Shown here: positions 1 through 8,387 of the stretch, piece after piece
How positions within the stretch are numbered: position 1 is the stretch's first letter
Layout: every line of letters begins with the position of its first letter
Source of the DNA: Tsukamurella asaccharolytica
Lineage (GTDB): Bacteria; Actinomycetota; Actinomycetes; Mycobacteriales; Mycobacteriaceae
Assembly (NCBI RefSeq): GCF_007858435.1
Contig: NZ_VIGW01000001.1
Span: 558,001 to 622,000, forward strand
Direction of reading: 5' to 3'
DNA: 64,000 nucleotides
Notes under the pieces: generated by a model
The model's input: the letters and a program-made list of their open reading frames with translations, nothing else
What the model was told of the DNA's origin: nothing
The model's database searches: none
Program-made: the position numbers and the translations under genes

Positions 1-294
1 GACCTCGCCGGACCGCGTGCCGCGCTGCGGACCGTCGTGCGGTTCGCGATCCCGTGCCTGCTGATCCTGATCCCGTTCTGGTTCATCGACACCTCCGTGC
101 TGAACCGCGCGACGATGACCCTGCCGATCTTCATCCCCTTCGTCTACTTCTCCATCGCGCTGAACAAGATCTACCGGCGCGCGCGGCTGCGGCACCACGG
201 CCTCGACCCCGACCTCGTCGACCAGATCGCACGGGAGAAAGAGGCGGACCTGCACGCCGCCTACATCGCCAAGCACGGGCCGCGCGACCACTGA
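1..294 (+). CDS. DUF5313-like small membrane protein (5' end outside window)
   Basis: The frame is open from the first base, so the real start probably lies upstream; an internal GTG at 37 would give only 85 residues. The visible 97 residues hold two hydrophobic segments (about residues 14-30 and 37-52) and end in a charged tail with YRRARLRHHGLDPDLV. The pattern of an LxGPxxxLRTVVRF lead-in, two membrane helices and an IYRR-x-RLRxHGLDP tail matches my memory of the actinobacterial DUF5313 family, which has no assigned function. The family usually has about 130 residues, so roughly 35 N-terminal residues would be missing. The family call is from recall only. Confidence 0.6.
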   Translation, partial: DLAGPRAALRTVVRFAIPCLLILIPFWFIDTSVLNRATMTLPIFIPFVYFSIALNKIYRRARLRHHGLDPDLVDQIAREKEADLHAAYIAKHGPRDH

Positions 295-326
295 GCCTGC
301 GGGGCACCGATCTGTGCGCCACGTCC

Positions 327-332
327 TACGAT
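327..332 (+). promoter_or_regulatory. -10 box of a probable leaderless promoter
   Basis: TACGAT is followed by 7 nt and then the ATG at 340, with no Shine-Dalgarno sequence between. This is the spacing of leaderless actinobacterial transcripts. Confidence 0.4.
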
Positions 333-339
333 CGGTGAT

Positions 340-1419
340 ATGGCGCTCACCGACATCGTCCAGAAGCTGGCCCTGAAGACTCCGACGCCGCTCGTCGCGG
401 CCGGAGCGAAGCTCATCTACGGGCTGCCCGTGTCCGTCAAGCGGCGGCTCGGCTCGCCGCAGACCGTCGACGGCAACGAGTTGGACCTGGACTCGCAGAT
501 CACCCTGCTCCTGCTCAAGGCGCAGGGCGTCGAAGGACTCGCCGGCCCCCGCGACGTCGCGCACTCACGTGCGTCGATGCGCCTGCTGAGCGTCGCGGTC
601 GGCGCGGGTGCGGCGCCCTCGGTCGGAGTCCGCGAACTCCTGGTCGACGGTGCCGCCGGCTCCCTCCCGGCGCGCCTCTACACCCCCCCGGGGCTCGACG
701 CCGGATCGCCGCTCGTCGTCTTCTTCCACGGAGGCGGCTTCGCGCTGGGGGACCTGGACACTCACGACGCACCGTGCCGCTACATCGCGGACCGGGCGCG
801 GGTCCGGGTGCTCTCCGTCGCCTACCGGCTCGCGCCCGAGGCGATCTTCCCGGCGGCCGCCGACGACGCCGTGGCGGCCACGGTCTGGGCCATCGAGCAC
901 GCCCAGGAACTCGGCGCCGACCCGACGCGCGTGGCCGTCTCCGGCGACAGCGCGGGCGGCAACCTCGCCGGCGTCGCGGCGCGCGAGTTGGCGCTGGCCG
1001 GCGGGGTCCAGCCGGCGTTCTCGCTGCTCTTCTACCCCGTGACCGGCGCCGACCCGGAGAACCACAGTCGCGACACCTTCGCCTCCGGCTACTTCCTCAC
1101 CAAGACCGACATCGAGTTCTTCCGGCAGCTGTACACCCCGGAGCCGGGCCAGGACACCGACCCCAAGTTCGATCTGCGCCACGCCGACGGCCTCGCCGGC
1201 ATCGGCCGGACGCACATCGTGGTCGGAGGATTCGACCCGCTGCGCGACGAGGGCGCGGCCTACGCCCAGCGGCTCCGCGACGCGGGCGTGGACGCCACGA
1301 CGCAGCTGGCACCGGGGGCGCTGCACGGCTTCCTCAACAAGGTCGGCGTGAGCGCCGATGCCCGCGTCGACGTGGATGCGGCGCTCGATGTCTTGAAAGA
1401 AGTTCTCGTACGCCGTTGA
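340..1419 (+). CDS. Alpha/beta hydrolase, HSL-type esterase/lipase (LipH/LipN-like)
   Basis: A 359-residue serine hydrolase of the hormone-sensitive-lipase family, expected to cleave short-chain carboxylic esters in the cytoplasm. The family signature HGGGF (oxyanion hole) is at residues 130-134 and the nucleophile elbow GDSAGGN puts the catalytic Ser at about 204. Asp299 (GFDPLRDEG) and His329 (LHGF) complete the triad. No signal peptide is visible. Mycobacteriales carry many paralogues, so the natural substrate cannot be deduced. The ATG at 340 appears leaderless (TACGAT box). The gene stands alone and is followed by a strong hairpin at 1560-1612. Confidence 0.9.
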   Translation: MALTDIVQKLALKTPTPLVAAGAKLIYGLPVSVKRRLGSPQTVDGNELDLDSQITLLLLKAQGVEGLAGPRDVAHSRASMRLLSVAVGAGAAPSVGVRELLVDGAAGSLPARLYTPPGLDAGSPLVVFFHGGGFALGDLDTHDAPCRYIADRARVRVLSVAYRLAPEAIFPAAADDAVAATVWAIEHAQELGADPTRVAVSGDSAGGNLAGVAARELALAGGVQPAFSLLFYPVTGADPENHSRDTFASGYFLTKTDIEFFRQLYTPEPGQDTDPKFDLRHADGLAGIGRTHIVVGGFDPLRDEGAAYAQRLRDAGVDATTQLAPGALHGFLNKVGVSADARVDVDAALDVLKEVLVRR

Positions 1420-1559
1420 CGACAACAAACGTTGGCAGTGGCGCCTTCCTGCGCACACGCATGTCACGAGAAGGGTGGCACCGGTAGGGCGATACCCGTA
1501 TCGTGGGTCGTGCGGTCGCCATATGACGTCTCCCCCCACGTCGGCGGCTGCATGATTGA

Positions 1560-1612
1560 GCCTTGATACCGGTTCCCCCTCCTCCCCCCATTCCGGGAGC
1601 CGGTATCAAGGC
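1560..1612. terminator. Long hairpin between esterase and P-type ATPase genes (terminator-like)
   Basis: An 18-bp stem (1560-1577 with 1595-1612) contains one G-T wobble; its outer 13 bp, GCCTTGATACCGG, are perfectly repeated as CCGGTATCAAGGC. The 17-nt loop is pyrimidine-rich. No T-run follows, as is usual for actinobacterial terminators. It could end esterase transcription or be a regulatory element of the downstream metal ATPase. Confidence 0.6.
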
Positions 1613-1662
1613 CTTTCACGTTCTCGGCCCGACCGATCGCTGTCGGGGTCGTCGGCGCCGGG

Positions 1663-3915
1663 GTGGATACTGGAGGGGTGACCGATCTCGACCAGGCCCC
1701 CGCTCCGGCCGCCGCGCAGCCGGAACAGGCGCAACGCACCTTCCTCGACGTCGGCGGCATGACCTGTGCCGCGTGTGTCGGACGGGTCGAGCGCAAGCTC
1801 AACAAGCTCGACGGGGTGCGCGCCGTGGTCAACCTGGCCACGCGGACGGCCACCGTCGAGCACGCGCCGACGGTGACCGTCGAGCAGCTGACCGGCACGG
1901 TCGAGGCCGCGGGATACACGGCGGCGCCGAAGTCCCCGAACCCTCGCCGCACGATCCTCGCCGAGGAACGCGAGCGACGCGACGTCCTGCGTCGGCTGAT
2001 CGTCTCGCTGGTGCTGTTCGTGCCGGCCGCGGATCTGTCGATCGTGCTCGCGACCATCCCATCGACCCGCTTCCCCGGCTGGCAGTGGGTGCTGCTCGCG
2101 CTGAGCCTGCCCGTCGTGACCTGGGGCGCCTGGCCCCTGCACAAGCGGGCTTTCCTGGGCGCGCGGCACGGCGCCGCGACGATGGACACCCTGGTCTCGG
2201 TCGGGATCATCTCCGCCACGGCCTGGTCCGTGGTCACGGTGCTCACCCCCGGTCGCCAGCGCCCCGACCCGCACGGCTTCTGGAACGCGATCTTCCAGTC
2301 CGACCCGATCTACCTCGAGGTCGCGATGGGCGTCACCGTCTTCGTGCTGGCGGGCCGCTATTTCGAGGCGTCGGCGCGCGCCAAGGCGGCGTCCGCGCTG
2401 CGGGAGCTCGCGACGCGCGGCGCCCGCGAGGTATCGGTGCTGGTCCGCGACGGCTCCGAGCTCCGCATACCTGTCCGGGAGCTGCGCGAGGACCAGCTGT
2501 TCGTGGTGCGCCCGGGCGAGACGATAGCGACGGACGGCACCGTCGAATCCGGGTCGGCGTTCGTCGACAACTCGACGATGACCGGCGAGTCCCGCCCCGT
2601 GCCCGCGGGACCGGGCGATCGCGTCGTGGGCGGCACCGTCTGCCAGGACGGCCGCCTGACGGTGCGCGCGACCGCCGTCGGCGAGGACACGACGTTCGCC
2701 GCGATGCTCCGCCTCGTCGAGGACGCCCAGGCCACGAAGGCGCGGATGCAGCGCCTCGCCGACCGCGTCTCCGCCGTCTTCGTGCCGTGCGTCTTCGCCA
2801 TCGCGGCGCTGACCTTCGTGGGTTGGCTGATCGCCAGCGGGATCGACGACGCCGTGAAGTCCGCGATCGCCGTGCTCGTGATCGCCTGCCCGTGCGCCCT
2901 GGGGCTGGCGACCCCTGTCGCGTTCATGGTCGCGTCCGGCCGTGGCGCGCAGCTCGGCGTGTACGTCCGCGGCCACAGCGCACTGGAGGCCACCGAGACC
3001 ATCGACACCGTCGTCTTCGACAAGACCGGCACCGTGACCACCGGCGTGCTCTCGGTGGCGGGAGTGACCGTCGCGCCCGGGCGCACCGAGGAGACCGTGC
3101 TCAGGCTCGCCGGCGCCGTCGAGGCGGCGTCCGAGCACGCCGTCGCCCGGGCCGTCGTCGCGCGCGCCGGATCCGACCTGCCCGCCGTCGACGACTTCCG
3201 GGCCGTGCCCGGGCTCGGCGCCACGGGCGTCGTCGAGGGTGCCTCGGTCCGGGTCGGCTCGCCGCGGTTCGTCGCGCCCGGGGTGCTCTCCGCAGCCGTC
3301 GAGGCAGCCGCGGAGGCCGGGCGCACCGTCGCCGTGGTGGAGGTCGACGGTGCCGTCGCCGCCGTCCTCGAGGTGGCCGACACGATCAAGCCCGACGCCG
3401 CGGACGCGGTCGCGCGGCTGCACGCGGCGGGCATCCGGACCGTGCTCCTGACCGGCGACAACGCCGCCGCGGCGGCGAAGATCGCCGTGCTCGTCGGCAT
3501 CGACGATGTGCGCGCCGACGTCCTGCCCGACGGGAAGGTCGCGGCGATCCGCGAGCTGCAGGCGTCCGGGCGCCGCGTCGCGATGGTGGGCGACGGCGTG
3601 AACGACGGCCCCGCGCTCGCCGCGGCGGATCTGGGGCTGGCGATGGGCACGGGCACCGACGTGGCGCAGAGCGCGGCCGACGTCGTGCTCATGCGCGAGG
3701 AGCTCTCTGCGGTACCCGACGCCCTGGGTCTCGCCCGCGCCACGCTGAAGACCATCAAGACGAACCTGGTGTGGGCCTTCGGCTACAACGTCGCCGCGAT
3801 CCCCGTCGCCGTCGCCGGCCTGCTGAATCCGCTCATCGGCGCCGCCGCGATGGCCTTCAGCTCCTTCTTCGTCGTGTGGAACAGCCTGCGGCTGCGGAAG
3901 TTCGGCGCGCGGTAG
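1663..3915 (+). CDS. Copper-type P1B ATPase (CopA/CtpV-like)
   Basis: A 750-residue heavy-metal pump that exports Cu(I) across the cell membrane using ATP. It has one N-terminal HMA metal-binding domain (MTCAAC, residues 33-38), TGES in the actuator domain (307-310), the intramembrane metal motif CPC (409-411), the phosphorylation motif DKTGT (Asp453) and GDGVND (643-648). The last two helices carry YN and MAFSS...NSLRL, the pattern of copper rather than zinc or cadmium pumps. Start: GTG 1663 gives this length; GTG 1678 is an equal alternative because GATACT lies 6 nt before it, as in leaderless genes. No CsoR-like regulator adjoins it. A copper-linked gene group lies 1.2 kb downstream. Confidence 0.93.
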   Translation: MDTGGVTDLDQAPAPAAAQPEQAQRTFLDVGGMTCAACVGRVERKLNKLDGVRAVVNLATRTATVEHAPTVTVEQLTGTVEAAGYTAAPKSPNPRRTILAEERERRDVLRRLIVSLVLFVPAADLSIVLATIPSTRFPGWQWVLLALSLPVVTWGAWPLHKRAFLGARHGAATMDTLVSVGIISATAWSVVTVLTPGRQRPDPHGFWNAIFQSDPIYLEVAMGVTVFVLAGRYFEASARAKAASALRELATRGAREVSVLVRDGSELRIPVRELREDQLFVVRPGETIATDGTVESGSAFVDNSTMTGESRPVPAGPGDRVVGGTVCQDGRLTVRATAVGEDTTFAAMLRLVEDAQATKARMQRLADRVSAVFVPCVFAIAALTFVGWLIASGIDDAVKSAIAVLVIACPCALGLATPVAFMVASGRGAQLGVYVRGHSALEATETIDTVVFDKTGTVTTGVLSVAGVTVAPGRTEETVLRLAGAVEAASEHAVARAVVARAGSDLPAVDDFRAVPGLGATGVVEGASVRVGSPRFVAPGVLSAAVEAAAEAGRTVAVVEVDGAVAAVLEVADTIKPDAADAVARLHAAGIRTVLLTGDNAAAAAKIAVLVGIDDVRADVLPDGKVAAIRELQASGRRVAMVGDGVNDGPALAAADLGLAMGTGTDVAQSAADVVLMREELSAVPDALGLARATLKTIKTNLVWAFGYNVAAIPVAVAGLLNPLIGAAAMAFSSFFVVWNSLRLRKFGAR

Positions 3916-3980
3916 CTGTTCGGGAGAAGCCCGCTGCAGTCACCGCCCACGCGGACTCGGCGCGCTCCGCTGCGGTCATT

Positions 3981-3986
3981 TACAAT
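3981..3986 (+). promoter_or_regulatory. -10 box of a leaderless promoter for the OpgC-like gene
   Basis: TACAAT, a near-consensus -10 hexamer in an AT-rich patch, is followed by TTTGCA and then the ATG at 3993. No ribosome binding site fits in between. Confidence 0.5.
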
Positions 3987-3992
3987 TTTGCA

Positions 3993-5147
3993 ATGCCACA
4001 ACGTCTCACCGCTGTCGACGCTGCTCGCGGGCTCGCAGTGTTCAGTATGGTCACCGGGCACTTCGCTGAAGGCAGCATCCTCGCGTGGCCGACCCACATG
4101 ATCCCGTACTTCGACGGTGCGTCGGCGTTCGTCCTGTTATCGGGACTCATTCTCGGCGTAGTGCATCGGCGCTGGGTGGACCGGGACAACGGCTTCTCGA
4201 CCTCCCGTGAGCGCCTCGTCCGCAGGATCGCGGTCATCTACCTCTGCCAGGTGTTCCTGTGCGCGGTCGCCGCGCTCATCTCCTACGCCCTGCCTCCGGC
4301 GCGGCAGCTGGGACTCTCCCCGATCGGGGAGACGGAGCACCCTCTCCTCCAGGTCTTCGCCATGCGGTACCTGCCCGCGGGTGGCGAGATCCTCGTCCTC
4401 TACTTCGTCCTGATGTGCGGCGCACTGGTCCTCATCCCACTTCTCCGCCGGAACCTGTGGGCGCCGATCATCGCCGTGTCCGTCGGCCTGTACGTCTGGG
4501 CGATCCTGGCGCCGCCGGCCTGGTTCATGCTGCCGAACGCGAGCCCGGCCGGGGCCACGGCGAACTGGGCAGCGTGGCAGGCTCTGTTCGTCCCCGCCCT
4601 GGTCATCGGCTGGAAGTGGCAGGACTGGAGCATTGACGCGCGTCTGCGGAGCCCCCGCGTACTGCTGGTGCTCCTGGCCGGCACGGCCGCGGCGTTCGTC
4701 GCCGGGCGCGCCGTGACCGGGCGCGCCGCGGACGAGTTCCTCGGTGCGAAGATCGACTTCGGGCCGGCGCGGATCGTCGCCGCGTGGGTCGTTCTGCCGG
4801 CGGTACTCGCCGTGATCACGCTGCTCCTGCACTACGGCTGGTTCCAGCGCGCCGCGCATCCGTTCGTGATGGTCGGGACGCGATCGCTCGATTCCTACGT
4901 CCTGCAGTCCGTTCTCCTCATCACGATCCCGATCGTCCTGATCCAGCCGTGGGGGCCGGCGCGCGCGACGCTGGTGACGCTGGCCGTGCTCGCGGCGTGC
5001 TGGGCCTGGGCGGAGTTCCGGAAGTGGTCCGGGTGGTCGAAGCTGCACCAGCGACCGGCCCGGTTCCGGAAGACGGCGCCCGCTCCCGCTCCGCTCGCGA
5101 GCACGGGTGACGAGCCGTCGCCGGCGTCGCGCGACGCGGTCGGATAG
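3993..5147 (+). CDS. OpgC/acyltransferase-3-like polytopic membrane protein
   Basis: A 384-residue protein with about ten hydrophobic helices. The N-terminus (RLTAVDAARGLAVFSMVTGHF, with a short charged segment leading into helix 1) is the R-x-x-xD-x-xRGxA opening of OpgC and DUF1624/acyltransferase-3 proteins, which modify glycans with acyl or succinyl groups at the membrane. The charged, Pro-rich C-terminal tail is cytoplasmic-like. I infer a role in acylating a cell-envelope polysaccharide; the exact donor and acceptor are unknown. The ATG at 3993 is chosen because the family N-terminus begins there and a strong -10 box lies 6 nt upstream. It ends 4 nt before the converging CopD-CtaG gene. 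Confidence 0.75.
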   Translation: MPQRLTAVDAARGLAVFSMVTGHFAEGSILAWPTHMIPYFDGASAFVLLSGLILGVVHRRWVDRDNGFSTSRERLVRRIAVIYLCQVFLCAVAALISYALPPARQLGLSPIGETEHPLLQVFAMRYLPAGGEILVLYFVLMCGALVLIPLLRRNLWAPIIAVSVGLYVWAILAPPAWFMLPNASPAGATANWAAWQALFVPALVIGWKWQDWSIDARLRSPRVLLVLLAGTAAAFVAGRAVTGRAADEFLGAKIDFGPARIVAAWVVLPAVLAVITLLLHYGWFQRAAHPFVMVGTRSLDSYVLQSVLLITIPIVLIQPWGPARATLVTLAVLAACWAWAEFRKWSGWSKLHQRPARFRKTAPAPAPLASTGDEPSPASRDAVG

Positions 5148-5151
5148 GGCG

Positions 5152-6957
5152 TCAGAGCAACTCGGGCTCGGTGTCCTCGTCGCGATTGCGCCAGGCCCAG
5201 TGCAGCACCAGGCCGAGGGTGACCAGCGCGATCGCAGCCTCGTCGGTGGCCCACGCGACGACGCCGCCGACGAACTGGTCGCGGTGCAGATCCGTCATCC
5301 ACGGGAAATCGAGGTACAGGTACAGGCGCGAGCCGATGAGCCCGTCCATCGTCATCACGATGAGCGCGAAGACCATGGTGATCGGCATCATCGCCAGCAG
5401 CATGCCGATTCGGCCGATGAAGGGCAGCTCGCCCGGCACCGGGTCGATCTGGAAGACGCGCCAGTAGAACAGGAAGCCGGTGAACAGCAGCGCGGAGTAG
5501 ATCGCCAGGTGACCCCAGTGGTACCGGCCGATGGCGTCGAAGAGCGGGGTGAAGTAGAGGCCGAAGAGCACGGCTGCGAACAGGCCGAGTTGCACGACGG
5601 GCCGCATCAGGACGGCGAACGAGCGCGAGTCGAGCACCGTCGCCAGCCAGCGCGCGGGCGCCCCGGTCAGGGTGTCGCGCAGCAGCGTGATCGGGGCGCC
5701 CAGCAGCAGGAAGACCGGCACGATCGAGGTCATCAGCATGTGCACCACCATGTGCACGCTGAACATCGCGTTGGAGTAGGTGCGCAGCCCGGAACTGGTC
5801 AGGGTGAGCAGGAAGGCGCATCCCAGCACGAAGAAGACGCTCCGGTACCAGGGCCAGTTCGTCGTGCGCCGCACCAGGATCAGGTAGCCGACGGCGAGGG
5901 CGATCGCGAACGGCGCGAGGTTCAGGTCGGGACGCCAGTTCCCGAGGAAGGCCATCGCGCTCGGCGGATCCGGCAGGTTGTAGCCGAGGAAGTTCTCCCC
6001 CACCGTCGGGCGGCTGCGCAGGAAGGGCGGCGGCGTCAGCTCGGACGCCGCGATCGCGGTGCCGAACGCTGCGGTCAGCAGGGCCCCCGCGACCGGCAGG
6101 GCACGCAGCCAGTGCGCCGCGCCCGCGGCGAGCAGGAGCCCGCCGGTGGCGAGCAGCAGCAGGCCGTACCAGGTGACCCACAGGTCGGAACCCGGCGCCA
6201 TGACGACGGCGATGACCGCCCCGTTGAGCAGCGCGACACCCGCGTACAGCGGACCGATCCAGCGGCGCTCCGGCCGCGCCGGGAGCCGCACCGCCGACCA
6301 CAGGCCCCCGAGCCACAGCGCCGCGACCACGCCGAGGGTGATCAGCGCTGCAGTCGTGTAGTCGTGGTTCCAGTTCTGCGCCTCGTTGGCGGTGACGATC
6401 GTGGCGAGCAGGCCGACGACGGCGGGCAGCAGCATCCACAGGTGCGCCATCCAGGTCATCGCGGTGCGCAGCGCCGCGTACACGATCACGGCGCACACCA
6501 GCGAGACGATCCAGCCCTTGGCCGTGTCGGACGCCGAGATGAGGATGCCGAGACCGCCGACGCGGTACGTATCGACGAGGTTCTGGGCGGCGCTCTCCGC
6601 GGCCGCCAGGAAGATCATCGGGAGCGAGACGACGGCCCAGACGGCGGCGTACCGTCGGGCCTGCAGCTGCGTGAGGTAGCCGCGCAGGCCCAGCTCGCCC
6701 GTATCGAGGGCCTTGGTCCGGAAGACCGCGTAGGCCACGGCACCGAAGGTCAGGGCGGCGGCGACGGTTCCGACGACCCGGCCGACGGCGGCGCCGTACG
6801 CGGTGAGCGCGCCCGGGTAGGCGTTGCCGTTGACGAGGTATCGCAACGCGCCCTCGCTGGCGACGAGCCAGATCACGACCGCGACGGCGGCGAGGGATCC
6901 GACGACGAGCGCCGCGATGCCGCCCGAGCGCGGTGCGCCCGGGGATCCTTCGGTCAT
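5152..6957 (-). CDS. CopD-CtaG fusion: copper resistance / cytochrome c oxidase assembly membrane protein
   Basis: About 601 residues with some 14-16 membrane helices in two halves. The N-terminal half (to about residue 310) resembles CopD, a copper-import or copper-tolerance membrane domain. The C-terminal half resembles caa3-type CtaG: LLGAPITLLRDTL, conserved HMVVHMLM histidine/methionine helix, GHLAIYSALLFTGFLFYW and a late LHRDQFVGG. Such fusions are common in Mycobacteriales and supply copper to cytochrome oxidase. Start is uncertain: ATG 6957 is used; TTG 6993 and GTG 6984 are in frame and would leave 1-10 nt to the upstream secreted-protein gene. Likely co-transcribed with the two genes upstream on the minus strand. 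Confidence 0.88.
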   Translation of the reverse strand: MTEGSPGAPRSGGIAALVVGSLAAVAVVIWLVASEGALRYLVNGNAYPGALTAYGAAVGRVVGTVAAALTFGAVAYAVFRTKALDTGELGLRGYLTQLQARRYAAVWAVVSLPMIFLAAAESAAQNLVDTYRVGGLGILISASDTAKGWIVSLVCAVIVYAALRTAMTWMAHLWMLLPAVVGLLATIVTANEAQNWNHDYTTAALITLGVVAALWLGGLWSAVRLPARPERRWIGPLYAGVALLNGAVIAVVMAPGSDLWVTWYGLLLLATGGLLLAAGAAHWLRALPVAGALLTAAFGTAIAASELTPPPFLRSRPTVGENFLGYNLPDPPSAMAFLGNWRPDLNLAPFAIALAVGYLILVRRTTNWPWYRSVFFVLGCAFLLTLTSSGLRTYSNAMFSVHMVVHMLMTSIVPVFLLLGAPITLLRDTLTGAPARWLATVLDSRSFAVLMRPVVQLGLFAAVLFGLYFTPLFDAIGRYHWGHLAIYSALLFTGFLFYWRVFQIDPVPGELPFIGRIGMLLAMMPITMVFALIVMTMDGLIGSRLYLYLDFPWMTDLHRDQFVGGVVAWATDEAAIALVTLGLVLHWAWRNRDEDTEPELL

Positions 6958-6994
6958 CGCGGCGGCGTCGGTCTCCTGCGCCACCGTCGACAAG

Positions 6995-7717
6995 TTACTT
7001 CGCGTCCTTGATCTTCTTCACGGACTTGTCGAAGAAGCCGTCGAACTCGCCGCGGTCCGGGTCGCCGCCGAGCTTGGTGGCCTGCACCGCGACGGTGTAG
7101 CCGCGCAGCGAGGCCACACCGACGAGGACCTTCTGGTGGATCGGGAAGGAATCAGTGCCCTTGGTGCGGGTGCCGTCGAGGGCGATCTCGAAGGTCGCCT
7201 TCTGCGTGTCCGAGGAGACCTCCTTGGTGATGGCGCGCACCTTGATGGCGCCGCCCCGCGGATCGTTGGTCTCGATGGTCACGTCGGAGCACAGCTTGAG
7301 CAGGCCGACCTTGAGGGTGTCGACGTCGGAGTCCTTGGCGATCAGCGTCTCACTCAGGCTCTTGCGGTCCTGGTCGTGCACGCCGGCGACGGTGTCACCG
7401 TTCCCCTGGCCGCCGCCGGCGGCGGCGAGGACGTTCTTGCACTCCGGCGGGGTGACCTTCGCCGAGTTCGCGAGCGTCAGCGGATCGGCACCGAGCTCGT
7501 TGGCCAGTCGCTGCTGCGGCGAGGGCACGACGATGTAGCCGCCCGGGAAGTCGCTCGAGTTGAGCAGCAGCTCCGCCGCCGAGGCGGTGGGCTTCGACGT
7601 GGTGTCGGGGTCGGCGACGGCGACCCCACCGGTGAGGCCGACGACCAGCGAGGTCGCGGCGGTGAGGGTGGCGGCGCGACGGAGGCCCGCTCGCTTGAGG
7701 TCAGTCTTCGCGTTCAT
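6995..7717 (-). CDS. Secreted protein, sensor-domain-like (DUF5642/PknH-extracellular-like)
   Basis: A 240-residue protein with a clear Sec signal peptide: KRAGLRR, a hydrophobic stretch, then AVA before DPD (cleavage near residue 35). The mature part begins with a LLLNSSDFPGGY motif and holds two cysteines (in PPECKN and KLCSD) that could form a disulfide, as in the PknH-like extracellular and DUF5642 domains of mycobacteria. I recognise only this general resemblance. ATG 7717 is chosen because AGAGGA lies 6 nt upstream and the signal peptide starts there. It sits between the Met/His-rich membrane protein and CopD-CtaG, so an extracytoplasmic copper or oxidase-assembly role is possible but unproven. 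Confidence 0.75.
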   Translation of the reverse strand: MNAKTDLKRAGLRRAATLTAATSLVVGLTGGVAVADPDTTSKPTASAAELLLNSSDFPGGYIVVPSPQQRLANELGADPLTLANSAKVTPPECKNVLAAAGGGQGNGDTVAGVHDQDRKSLSETLIAKDSDVDTLKVGLLKLCSDVTIETNDPRGGAIKVRAITKEVSSDTQKATFEIALDGTRTKGTDSFPIHQKVLVGVASLRGYTVAVQATKLGGDPDRGEFDGFFDKSVKKIKDAK

Positions 7718-7749
7718 CGATTCCTCTATCTGTTCTTGGCTGTCGGGCG

Positions 7750-8217
7750 TTACCGCGCGATGCGGTTGCGCAGCGCCATTCGGCTCAGGGCGGCCACGGC
7801 CACCACGATCTCCGCCGCGGCGAAGACGATCATCAAGGTCATCCAGGGTTGCATCGCGCTCATCGAGTGCCCCATCGCGCCCATGTCCATGCCGGGCATC
7901 GAGTGGTCCATGCCGGCCATTCCCGCATTCATCGCCGACATGAGCACCGGGTGCAGCGCGATCATGATGGCGCCCATGGCCGCGGTCCGCACCCAGGCGC
8001 TGACCGTCGGGTTGCGGAACAGGCACACGGAGCAATGCGCGCAACCGATCAGCATCGCGGCGACGATCAACGAGACCACCCAGCTGTTCTCGCCGAGCAT
8101 CGGCAGGTGCACCAGCGACGTGGCCAGAGCGACGGCCGCGCCGACCCAGCCCCAGATCCGGGTGGTGCGCGACATCTTCTCGGTGTTCTCCGCGTGCTTG
8201 TGCGTCACGCGCGTCAT
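7750..8217 (-). CDS. Small membrane protein with Met/His-rich, copper-binding-like loop
   Basis: A 155-residue protein with about four hydrophobic helices. Between helices 3 and 4 lies a loop (about residues 97-122) in which Met, His, Gly and Asp dominate: MAGMDHSMPGMDM and GAMGHSM. Mets-type motifs of this sort bind Cu(I)/Cu(II) in CopC, PcoE and similar periplasmic proteins. Helices 1-2 also contain GCAHCSVC, a three-cysteine cluster that could bind metal. With the copper ATPase 3.8 kb away and CopD-CtaG in the same strand group, a copper-relay function is a reasonable inference. ATG 8217 is used; ATG 8175 (MSRTTRIW) is an alternative. Confidence 0.75.
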   Translation of the reverse strand: MTRVTHKHAENTEKMSRTTRIWGWVGAAVALATSLVHLPMLGENSWVVSLIVAAMLIGCAHCSVCLFRNPTVSAWVRTAAMGAIMIALHPVLMSAMNAGMAGMDHSMPGMDMGAMGHSMSAMQPWMTLMIVFAAAEIVVAVAALSRMALRNRIAR

Positions 8218-8387
8218 CCTACCTGGGATTACGCGGTGAGCAGAATCCTCGACGAGCCTGTGTGCGCGGCCACGTCGGGCAACCCTCGTCGCTTGACCGT
8301 CCCCGGCCGTCGTGATCGACTGTGCCCAGGTAATCGGCGTTACGAAACCAGCGCTTCAGCACGCCGACCGAGCGGAACGGGTCCGTC

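Noticed and set aside
1563-3992. Extension of the OpgC-like gene upstream over the copper ATPase in another frame
   Set aside because: Only the part from ATG 3993 has membrane-protein character; the rest is an Arg-rich shadow of the ATPase.
5107-7011. A 634-codon plus-strand frame opposite the CopD-CtaG gene
   Set aside because: The product is Arg/Gln/Glu/His-rich low-complexity sequence; the minus-strand frame is a convincing membrane protein.
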